A stretch of 6,293 nucleotides of DNA from a bacterium (GTDB lineage Bacteria > Bacteroidota > Bacteroidia > Cytophagales > Thermonemataceae): contig JANYGM010000064.1 in assembly GCA_025362415.1 (NCBI GenBank), forward strand, positions 1-6,293, given 5' to 3'. The notes below the pieces were generated by a model that worked only from the letters and a program-made list of their open reading frames with translations, was not told the DNA's origin and did not search any database. Shown piece by piece: positions 1-6,044 of this stretch. How positions within the stretch are numbered: the stretch's first letter is position 1; each line of letters starts with the position of its first letter. The position numbers and the translations under genes were made by a program.

Positions 1-37
1 TTGATAAATCAAAGGGCTATAAAATAGTTATAGTGTC

Positions 38-120
38 ATAAATATCTCGCTCCGCTGGAGCGGAATACAAAATACACTTATTTTCCTATAAATATAACGC
101 CCTGCTGGGGCTGAATACAA
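38..120. repeat. Two hairpin-bearing repeat units with an exact 50-bp period
   Basis: Two related units lie at 38-70 and 88-120. Each starts with ATAAATAT and ends with GAATACAA, with a GC-rich hairpin between. In unit 1 the stem is CGCTCC (48-53) with GGAGCG (57-62) around the loop GCT. In unit 2 the corresponding stem is GCCCT (99-103) with GGGGC (107-111), closed by a T-G wobble around the same GCT loop. They are the only strongly GC-rich spots in an AT-rich gap. They resemble REP-like dispersed intergenic hairpins of bacteria, which is an inference; membership in a genome-wide family cannot be shown from one window. Confidence 0.75.
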
Positions 121-220
121 TTTATCAATGTCGTTATCTAAATCTAAAACGCTTCCGTATAAGTCTTAGTAGAACCTTAGAAATTAAACACAATTTTAAA
201 ATATTAAAAGATAAATCAAT

Positions 221-664
221 ATGAAAAATAAACAAATTATCAAAAATATTCTTTTTATTTTTGTGCTATTTTGTGGGATTTTTACGCAACTAAACGCACA
301 AGCGCAAGGAAAAAGAGGTGAAAAAATCAAAAAAGCACGCCAAGAATATATCAAAAAACGCCTAAATCTTACGCCAGAACAAGATAAAAAGTTTTGGGTT
401 GTGTATGAGGTGTACATAGAGGAGCATCAGGCAATCAACAAAGCCAAAAAACAAATGCGTTTAGAAATGCCTTCTCTGACCGCCACAGATGAGCAACTAA
501 ACGCAAGTATTCAGGAAATGCTCAACCTCAAACAAAGAGAAGTAGATATAGAAAAAACCTATATTCCTAAGTTTAAAGCTATTATTTCGGTACGACAACT
601 CGTAGAAATGTATAGCGCAAGCAAGGATTTTAATAAACTTTTGCTTGAGAAATTGAAAGAATAA
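221..664 (+). CDS. Exported Spy/CpxP-like (LTxxQ-type) helical protein
   Basis: This 147-residue protein has an N-terminal signal peptide: a basic MKNKQIIKN region, a hydrophobic core at about 10-21 and a likely cleavage after LNA (residue 26), so it is probably periplasmic. The mature part is charged and helical. Its key motif is RLNLTPEQDKKFWVVYEVY (47-65), the LTPEQ plus KFW/Y pattern seen in many short Bacteroidota proteins annotated as Spy/CpxP-like chaperones or, from their gene context, as sensors of ECF-type sigma factors. The C-terminal part (about 120-146, with a VRQLVEMYSASKDFNKLLL-type helix) also fits that family. The ATG follows an A-rich leader with no Shine-Dalgarno sequence, as is usual in Bacteroidota. 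No sigma-factor gene lies in the 220 bp upstream that are visible, so an ECF circuit cannot be confirmed. A chaperone or stress-sensing role is inferred, not demonstrated. Confidence 0.8.
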   Translation: MKNKQIIKNILFIFVLFCGIFTQLNAQAQGKRGEKIKKARQEYIKKRLNLTPEQDKKFWVVYEVYIEEHQAINKAKKQMRLEMPSLTATDEQLNASIQEMLNLKQREVDIEKTYIPKFKAIISVRQLVEMYSASKDFNKLLLEKLKE

Positions 665-677
665 AACAACAAACTTG

Positions 678-709
678 AAAGCTTCCTCACTTATGAAGAG
701 GCTTTTTTT
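678..709 (+). terminator. Intrinsic terminator shared by convergent genes
   Basis: An imperfect stem pairs 678-688 with 695-705: AAAGC pairs with GCTTT, followed by a T-G wobble, two pairs, one C/A mismatch and two more pairs around a 6-nt loop (689-694). A run of seven T residues (703-709) follows on the plus strand, which fits rho-independent termination of the Spy/CpxP-like gene. On the minus strand the hairpin is followed only by a T-rich stretch, so termination of the helicase gene there is weaker. The stem includes the last codons of the helicase gene, and the helicase stop codon (691-693) lies in the loop. Confidence 0.7.
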
Positions 710-3648
710 AGATGCAAATTTTTATATTTATTGCTTGAAGTAACACTTTTTAATTCAAAATTTGACAAAGTCTTTTCTTTGTGTTCGTGGGTGATTTTGA
801 CAATTTCATTACTTGTTTTTTCTGGAAAAGTAAAATCTTCATAACTATCTACTTTACCCTTTTTTTGTTGAATAAAATATTTTAACCAACTAGCTATTGT
901 GGTAGAGTTTCCTGTCGTTTTGGTAATAATATGCAAATCATAAATGGCACGAGTAAAAGCTACATAAAGTTGATTTACACTCTCCAAAGTAACTTCACTT
1001 TTTTCTATATCAAGTTGTGCTAATGTCAAATCACCATTTTTTTCTTTGGTGGTTGGATATAAAATATTACGAATACTATGGTTGTTTTCATCAGTTGGAA
1101 GTGTCTTTTTTGGTAATTTTACCCAAAAAGTAGAACCACTTTTTATGCCAAATTGCCAATTAGCAAAAGGTACAATCACAACAGGAAACTCCAAACCCTT
1201 AGATTTGTGAATAGTAATCAGCGTTACCGCATCAATATCTTTGGGCGTTTGTATGCTGATTTTCTTGCGTTTGGTGTCCCAATCTTCCAAAAATTCTGAC
1301 AAATCATTGCTTTTTTGACTAAATTCAAGCACATAATCCAAAAAACGAAAAACATACTCTTGCCCTTTGGAAATATTTTTATAAACCTTCAAAGCAACTA
1401 ATAATTCTTCTACTATCTCATACAAACTAAGCGACAAAACATCTTCATATTTAATCTTAAAACCATTTTTCTTAACATAATCAAAAAAATGTTTAAGACT
1501 ATTTTTATGGTCATAAATCACGTTTCTGATTTCCTCATTGATTTTAGTATCAGGAATTTCGTGTTTAATTTCTTTATGAAAAAGATACAAAGCTTCTGCC
1601 TTTGCAATGCTAAAATCAGGTTTTGCAAGCACTTTCATAAATGATATAAGCATACAAACCACCTCATTAGACGCAATAAGCAAGGATTCTTTTGATACAA
1701 TAGGAATATTTTTACTTTTGAGATGCGTAGCAATCAAACAAGCATTAGGATTTGTTCTGCAAATAATAGCAATATCTTTGTAAGAAAAGCCTTTTTTGAG
1801 AGAATTGACTATAATTTCGTCAATTTCTGCAAAAACTTGATTATTAAAAAAATCTCCCTCTTTTGTGTCCTCGTTGGTATCTTCACTTTTAGGATTTTTA
1901 AAAACAATACGCACTTCTCCTTTTGCCTTGATATTGGGCGAGGCTTCTTGTTGAAAATGCTCATCATAAATAGCATTGATGAGGTATTGGTCTGGCGTAG
2001 TTTTATTTACCGCTAAATGTTCTCTTAATTCTGCAAAAAAAGCATTATTAAATTCTACTATTTCTTTTGTGCTACGGAAATTAGTAATCAAATTTTTATC
2101 CTGAATATGCCCTTTGATGTTGTTGTATCTATCTTCCAAAAATGAATTTTCTTCAACGAAATCATCTGCATCATCTGCATTATTTTCATCAAAATCTTCT
2201 TCTTTTTTTGGCAATAATTTATCCAAATCTTTTTTATAAAGATAGAGCATTTGTTGCATTTTACCACCTCTCCAACGGTAAATAGACTGTTTTACATCAC
2301 CCACAAGCATATTAAAATTTTCTTGTGCAAGACTGTTTTCTATAAGTGGAAGTAAGTTTTCCCATTGCAAAACAGACGTATCTTGAAACTCATCAACAAG
2401 TAAATGATGATATTTTTCTCCAATTCTTTCATAAATAAACGGCACAGGTTCATTTTGGACGATAGTAGCAATACGTTTGTTGTTGTTGCTGATAAGATTG
2501 ATGTTCGTCTCGTCTTGGTATTGTGTCAGTCCTTCTTGTAACTCGTTGATTAGCGAGGTATTAAAAAATTGTTGTTCAATATTTTTGTATAAAATATAAT
2601 TATCTTTACCTGTTTTTCTGGTGATTTCCATTGCATCAAAATTGTCTTCAACAATTTTTCTGATACTTTCCATTTTTTGGGTTAATTCTGCGTTCAAATC
2701 ACCTATCCAACCATCTTTACGCAATGAGTTGGGGCGTGTATGGTCTTCAGCAATAAATTCTGCAAATTTTTTCTTAATAATTTTAAAGAAATAAACATAA
2801 ATACTTCCGCTTGTTTTGTACTTAAAATGCTCAACAGTTAGTTTTTCGTTTTCTATGGCAGTTTTTACGTTACTTGCGCAGTCGTGGAGCAGTTTTTCTA
2901 CAATTCCAAGTTCTTTTTTTATTTGTTCTTTAATAAAAATAAAGTCTTTAAGCGTAAAACCAGAAAGCCTTTTTACGGCTTCTGTGGCATTTTCAGACAA
3001 AATTGCATTTCCAAATTCAGCCAAATTATTAGAAATTCTTTTAAAACTTTTGCCTTCTTTTGCCAAATAAAGTGCATATTCCACCATAAAACCCGTTAAA
3101 TCTGTATTATGGTTTTCTGTTTCACCTACTTTGCTCAAAATATTATCTGCTACTACGTGAAGTACCTCATCAGTAGAAACCTCTGTAGCATAGTTAAAAG
3201 GCATATTTAACTCTTGCGTGAAGGCAGCCACGACTTTATTAGCAAATGTATCAATGGTACTCACAGAAAAATCAGAATAATCATAGATAATTTTCATAAA
3301 AACGTCTTTGGCACGTCTTCTAAGCTCTATTTGGTCTATTTCTTTTGGTAGATTTTCTTTATTATTTTCTGCTTTTGTTTTATTTCTTGTATTTATATTT
3401 TCTTGTATTTGTTTGAGCATAAAATTACCACTAGGGTTTTGCTCATAAAAGTAGCGCAACATTGTCGTAATGCGGCTTTTCATCTCATTTGCGGCATCAT
3501 TAGTGAACGTAATTGCCAAAATACTTTTAAAATAATTGCTATCAAATGCGCCTGTTTGAGGAGAATTATTGAGGGCAAGTTGTAGGTACTCCCGAGTGAG
3601 TGTGTAGGTTTTGCCCGACCCCGCAGACGAGCTATAAATATCTAACAT
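691..3648 (-). CDS. UvrD/REP-type helicase, AddA/RecB-like, apparently lacking the C-terminal nuclease
   Basis: This 985-residue superfamily 1A DNA helicase starts with MLDIYSSSAGSGKTYTLTREY, the form typical of Bacteroidota AddA/RecB-like proteins. Visible motifs in order: Walker A SAGSGKT (8-14), motif Ia AITFTNDAANEMKSRI (45-60), STIDTF (130-135), Walker B VDEFQD (418-423), motif III GDVKQSIYRWRGG (450-462), motif IV ITNFRST (521-527), motif V TIHKSKGLEFPVVIV (812-826) and motif VI QLYVAFTRA (893-901). All ATPase and translocase residues appear present, so ATP-driven unwinding in recombination and double-strand-break processing is expected. An acidic insert (about 483-505) lies between motifs III and IV. 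The protein ends about 84 residues after motif VI, where relatives usually continue into a RecB-type nuclease with GxxxH and DYK motifs; neither is present. The ATG lies next to the glycine-rich loop and is the natural family start. No AddB-like partner gene is in the window. Confidence 0.93.
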   Translation of the reverse strand: MLDIYSSSAGSGKTYTLTREYLQLALNNSPQTGAFDSNYFKSILAITFTNDAANEMKSRITTMLRYFYEQNPSGNFMLKQIQENINTRNKTKAENNKENLPKEIDQIELRRRAKDVFMKIIYDYSDFSVSTIDTFANKVVAAFTQELNMPFNYATEVSTDEVLHVVADNILSKVGETENHNTDLTGFMVEYALYLAKEGKSFKRISNNLAEFGNAILSENATEAVKRLSGFTLKDFIFIKEQIKKELGIVEKLLHDCASNVKTAIENEKLTVEHFKYKTSGSIYVYFFKIIKKKFAEFIAEDHTRPNSLRKDGWIGDLNAELTQKMESIRKIVEDNFDAMEITRKTGKDNYILYKNIEQQFFNTSLINELQEGLTQYQDETNINLISNNNKRIATIVQNEPVPFIYERIGEKYHHLLVDEFQDTSVLQWENLLPLIENSLAQENFNMLVGDVKQSIYRWRGGKMQQMLYLYKKDLDKLLPKKEEDFDENNADDADDFVEENSFLEDRYNNIKGHIQDKNLITNFRSTKEIVEFNNAFFAELREHLAVNKTTPDQYLINAIYDEHFQQEASPNIKAKGEVRIVFKNPKSEDTNEDTKEGDFFNNQVFAEIDEIIVNSLKKGFSYKDIAIICRTNPNACLIATHLKSKNIPIVSKESLLIASNEVVCMLISFMKVLAKPDFSIAKAEALYLFHKEIKHEIPDTKINEEIRNVIYDHKNSLKHFFDYVKKNGFKIKYEDVLSLSLYEIVEELLVALKVYKNISKGQEYVFRFLDYVLEFSQKSNDLSEFLEDWDTKRKKISIQTPKDIDAVTLITIHKSKGLEFPVVIVPFANWQFGIKSGSTFWVKLPKKTLPTDENNHSIRNILYPTTKEKNGDLTLAQLDIEKSEVTLESVNQLYVAFTRAIYDLHIITKTTGNSTTIASWLKYFIQQKKGKVDSYEDFTFPEKTSNEIVKITHEHKEKTLSNFELKSVTSSNKYKNLHLKKASS

Positions 3649-3735
3649 AATGTTTTTTTGTAGAATAAATAAATTATTTTGTGTTAAGTAAATTTCGGTA
3701 ATTAGTTTATGTTTGATTTAACTAAAAATCTATAC

Positions 3736-3747
3736 AATCAATTGATT
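3736..3747. promoter_or_regulatory. 12-bp perfect palindrome, possible operator
   Basis: AATCAATTGATT is a perfect 12-bp dyad in the 138-bp gap between the esterase-family gene and the helicase gene, 88 nt before the helicase ATG. A position upstream of the helicase start would suit a dimeric regulator. AT-only palindromes arise fairly easily by chance in such DNA, and I found no convincing TAnnTTTG promoter word for the helicase in this gap, so a regulatory role is only a possibility. Confidence 0.25.
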
Positions 3748-3765
3748 ATCAAAATTTTATCTTCA

Positions 3766-3786
3766 TTCACAATTGAAAATTCACAA
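3766..3786 (-). repeat. Three-unit heptamer tract abutting a stop codon
   Basis: Three in-phase 7-bp units read TTCACAA, TTGAAAA, TTCACAA on the plus strand. On the minus strand, the sense strand of the adjacent gene, they read TTGTGAA, TTTTCAA, TTGTGAA and begin immediately after the stop codon (3787-3789) of the esterase-family gene. TTGTGAA is also one of the two unit types of the larger array at 5839-5922. Just past the last unit the minus strand reads TGAAGAT, similar to the ends of the other tracts. Confidence 0.7.
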
Positions 3787-5016
3787 TTACTTAATTTTGT
3801 GTACTTTCGTCATTTTACGGATATAAATCATACCATCTGCGACTGAAAACAATTTCATTTTGAGAGAGGTATTTCCAAATAAATTGGAAGTAAAATCCAT
3901 TTGTTTTAAGTTATTATCTGCTGCATTTAGTGGAATAAAGGCGTTTTTTGATGTCATTTCCGTTAAATTATACTCAAAACTATTTTCTTTTTTTGGTGTT
4001 TTGAGTTTAAGGTTCAAAACACCTTTACCATATTTTCCTTCATATGATGTAAACCCAAGAAAATAATATTTTTCATTATATTCTTTTTTAACATACTCTC
4101 CCATCATAATTCCGCCAGCATCTTGTAGATTATAGTTGATAAAATTTTGATTATAAGCTAAATGACTTGATGCTGCCCAAAGTATTATTTTTTCATTTGG
4201 ATAAAGATTTCGTAATTCATTAAGATTTTTAGCCATTATTTTATCTCGTAAATTCTCTTGTCCTTTTTCATAATGAATAATTTCAGTTTCAAGATTTTTA
4301 CAGATAACCATCCAAAAATAATCCCCAAATTCTTTACTTTTTTTCTTGTCTAAAAACTGATAAATAGTTTGGGTATATTTATTTATCAGCTTTTTTGTAT
4401 CTTCTGAATGGGTTTTACCATAATTAGATAAACGAATAACACGTTTCAATTCTTCAAAAAACGCATCATAATCTTGCGGTTTTTTATCAAATATGTTTTC
4501 TTTTTCAAGAAATATTCTCAAATCATCAATAAAATATTTTTGTGATACAATGCCAGAAAATTGGTGGTCAAAACCAGCAAATTTTAATGGTTTAGCAGTT
4601 TTATAGGTAGTGGCAATGTATTCAAATAATGGTTTTACTTCTTTTACTTGCCAAATACCAAAAATCCCCTGCATTAGTAGTGCATCTTGGTTTTTAGCAG
4701 TTTTTGCTAATTCGTACACTTTATAGCAATCATAAAACCCTGATTCAAAAGCTATTACATTAAAATTACATTGTTGATGCAGGTATTTTACTAGCGGAAC
4801 TCTCACAATAGAAGTGATACCATCAAAATGAGTTTGTTCACCCAAACCTATAATTTCCACATTTTTGAGATGATATTTTAGTATTTCTAGCGTTTTTGTG
4901 TCTAGTGTATCAGCATTAAAAGTAGTGATATTATTGGTTAGGAAGTGTTTTAATTTTTCTTGTGCTTTTATGACGAAAAAAGAACAAGAAAAAATCAGCA
5001 TAAATAGGTATTTCAT
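3787..5016 (-). CDS. Exported erythromycin-esterase-family protein
   Basis: This 409-residue protein has a signal peptide (hydrophobic core about 4-16, likely cleavage after IKA at residue 18), so it is probably exported. The body matches the erythromycin-esterase (EreA/EreB-like) fold: VEIIGLGEQTHFDG (53-66) carries the conserved glutamate (E60) and the histidine (H63) equivalent to the EreB general base. VIAFESGFYDC (87-97) carries E91, KFAGFDHQ (145-152) follows, then RDKIMAKNLNEL (257-268) and IILWAASSHLAYN (277-289). In EreB the last motif is of the W-A-H-N-x-H type; here the first histidine is alanine (A282) and only the second remains (H285). A C-terminal region (about 330-409) probably forms an added beta-rich part. 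Macrolide resistance should not be assumed: family members have varied or unknown substrates and the altered His motif argues against classical esterase activity. The ATG gives a complete signal peptide and sits just after a TAnnTTTG word. Confidence 0.85.
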   Translation of the reverse strand: MKYLFMLIFSCSFFVIKAQEKLKHFLTNNITTFNADTLDTKTLEILKYHLKNVEIIGLGEQTHFDGITSIVRVPLVKYLHQQCNFNVIAFESGFYDCYKVYELAKTAKNQDALLMQGIFGIWQVKEVKPLFEYIATTYKTAKPLKFAGFDHQFSGIVSQKYFIDDLRIFLEKENIFDKKPQDYDAFFEELKRVIRLSNYGKTHSEDTKKLINKYTQTIYQFLDKKKSKEFGDYFWMVICKNLETEIIHYEKGQENLRDKIMAKNLNELRNLYPNEKIILWAASSHLAYNQNFINYNLQDAGGIMMGEYVKKEYNEKYYFLGFTSYEGKYGKGVLNLKLKTPKKENSFEYNLTEMTSKNAFIPLNAADNNLKQMDFTSNLFGNTSLKMKLFSVADGMIYIRKMTKVHKIK

Positions 5017-5045
5017 TTTGTTGATTTTTAATTTTTTAATTACTG

Positions 5046-5053
5046 CAAAAATA
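5046..5053 (-). promoter_or_regulatory. Candidate -7 promoter element for the esterase-family gene
   Basis: On the minus strand this reads TATTTTTG, an exact match to the Bacteroidota -7 consensus TAnnTTTG, 29 bp before the ATG at 5016. No well-spaced TTG -33 element is visible. A second identical word lies at 5081-5088, so either could be used. Confidence 0.4.
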
Positions 5054-5127
5054 CTACTTTTAATCAGAAAAAACGACTGTCAAAAATATTTTTCTAAAAT
5101 ATTCGTTTTTGTTTTGTTGATTTTTGT

Positions 5128-5135
5128 TACTTTTG
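5128..5135 (+). promoter_or_regulatory. Candidate -7 promoter element for the deacetylase gene
   Basis: TACTTTTG matches TAnnTTTG. A TTTG at 5108-5111 lies 16 bp upstream, slightly shorter than the usual -33/-7 spacing. Transcription would start near 5140, giving a leader of about 70 nt that contains the whole heptamer array. This position decides the gene start: the upstream in-frame ATG at 5124 would not be in the transcript. Confidence 0.5.
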
Positions 5136-5158
5136 TGTAGAAATAAGACACAAACAAC

Positions 5159-5207
5159 ACATCATACATCATACATCAAATATCATACATCAAATATCAC
5201 ACATCAA
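5159..5207 (+). repeat. Seven tandem 7-bp repeats in the deacetylase leader
   Basis: Seven consecutive heptamers read ACATCAT, ACATCAT, ACATCAA, ATATCAT, ACATCAA, ATATCAC, ACATCAA. The array ends three bases before the ATG at 5211. The region 5148-5212 contains no G at all, so the leader RNA should be largely unstructured. A gain or loss of units would change leader length without changing the reading frame of the gene. Confidence 0.85.
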
Positions 5208-5210
5208 AAA

Positions 5211-5834
5211 ATGTATTTCTTCAAAACGCCTATTTTTCTGCAAAAAATATTTACAAGTGTTACGTGGCAGAAAGACATTTTAGAGAAGAAAATTTACCTT
5301 ACTTTTGATGATGGACCTATTCCAGTCGTTACAGAGTGGGTTTTAGAAGAACTTGCAAAGTACAACGCAAAAGCTACTTTTTTTTGTGTGGGTGAAAATA
5401 TCATTAAAAATCCTAGTGTTTTTGAGAAAATTTTGGCGGCTAATCATACTGTTGCTAATCATACTCATAACCATCTCAATGGTTGGAAATACGCTGAAAA
5501 CACTTATTCTGACAATATTATTACGTGTGAAGAAGTTCTTCAAAAGTACGACATTTCTAATAATTTATTTCGTCCTCCTTATGGTCGTCTTACGCCAAAA
5601 CAATACGAAATTTTGCACAAAAACTATGATATTATCCTTTGGAGTGTACTTTCTCACGACTATGATGCCCGTTTGAAGTCTGAAAAATGCCTAAAAAAAT
5701 CAATAGAAAGTACAGAAAATGGTTCTATTATTGTGTTTCACGACAGCGAGAAAGCTAAGAAAAATCTTTATTTTGTCTTACCAAAATATTTGGCACATTT
5801 CCACGAATTAGGCTTTACCTTTGAAAAACTATAA
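5211..5834 (+). CDS. NodB-type polysaccharide deacetylase
   Basis: This 207-residue protein is a carbohydrate esterase family 4 (NodB homology) metal-dependent deacetylase. All five motifs are visible: TFDDGP (31-36; D33 as catalytic base and D34 as metal ligand), the H-x-x-x-H metal pair in NHTHNH (H84, H88), RPPYG (121-125), the DIILW element (140-144) followed by SVLSHDYD, and IVFHDS (174-179) with H177. The protein is therefore expected to be active, removing acetyl groups from an N-acetylated sugar polymer; the substrate is not evident. No signal peptide or membrane segment is seen, so it may be cytoplasmic or reach its substrate by another route. I chose the ATG at 5211 because the MYFFKTP start fits short Bacteroidota relatives. 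An earlier in-frame ATG at 5124 lies before the predicted transcription start and would add 29 residues encoded mostly by the heptamer repeats. The start follows an A-rich stretch with no Shine-Dalgarno sequence. Confidence 0.92.
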   Translation: MYFFKTPIFLQKIFTSVTWQKDILEKKIYLTFDDGPIPVVTEWVLEELAKYNAKATFFCVGENIIKNPSVFEKILAANHTVANHTHNHLNGWKYAENTYSDNIITCEEVLQKYDISNNLFRPPYGRLTPKQYEILHKNYDIILWSVLSHDYDARLKSEKCLKKSIESTENGSIIVFHDSEKAKKNLYFVLPKYLAHFHELGFTFEKL

Positions 5835-5838
5835 ATAA

Positions 5839-5922
5839 TTAGGAATTAGGAATTGTGAATTAGGAATTGTGAATTAGGAATTAGGAATTGTGAATTAGGA
5901 ATTAGGAATTGTGAATTAGGAA
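5839..5922 (+). repeat. 12-unit heptamer array of two unit types
   Basis: Twelve perfect 7-bp units begin 4 nt after the deacetylase stop codon. With R = TTAGGAA and S = TTGTGAA the order is R R S R S R R S R R S R: eight R, four S and no other variants. The array is followed by TGAAATAC. It would lie in the 3' untranslated part of the deacetylase transcript. Confidence 0.9.
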
Positions 5923-5956
5923 TGAAATACAATGATTCATAATTTGAAATTTTGTA

Positions 5957-5974
5957 GTTTGTGAGGGCACAAAC
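5957..5974. repeat. Perfect 7-bp hairpin between heptamer tracts
   Basis: GTTTGTG (5957-5963) and CACAAAC (5968-5974) form a perfect stem around an AGGG loop. It is followed on the plus strand by CAAAAAAA instead of T residues, and on the minus strand by TACAAAA, so it is not a canonical terminator in either direction. It may be a dispersed intergenic hairpin. Confidence 0.5.
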
Positions 5975-6044
5975 CAAAAAAATTTACCAAAAATAAAAGA
6001 GTGTGGGGTTACAAAATATGTAAATGATTTTATAAATATTTTCA

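Noticed and set aside
196..417. Minus-strand open frame of 73 residues
   Set aside because: It is antisense to the Spy/CpxP-like gene, has no recognisable motif, and has the Cys/Phe-rich look of a shadow frame.
600..690. Frameshifted remnant of the helicase nuclease domain beyond the stop codon
   Set aside because: The minus strand here is antisense to the Spy/CpxP-like gene and shows no GxxxH or DYK-type nuclease motif in the frame I translated past the stop.
4970..5016. Lipoprotein signal with Cys11 in the esterase-family protein
   Set aside because: The hydrophobic segment continues past the cysteine and the region before it is too short, so an ordinary signal peptide fits better.
3787..5016. 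Macrolide-resistance gene
   Set aside because: Fold similarity alone does not show resistance. One active-site histidine is missing and nothing in the context points to resistance or mobility.
5124..5210. In-frame upstream ATG giving a 236-residue deacetylase
   Set aside because: The ATG lies before the predicted transcription start, the extra residues are encoded mostly by the heptamer repeats, and the NodB domain plus a family-like start are complete from 5211.
5353..5676. Plus-strand open frame of 107 residues inside the deacetylase gene
   Set aside because: It overlaps the NodB motifs in another frame and has no domain of its own.
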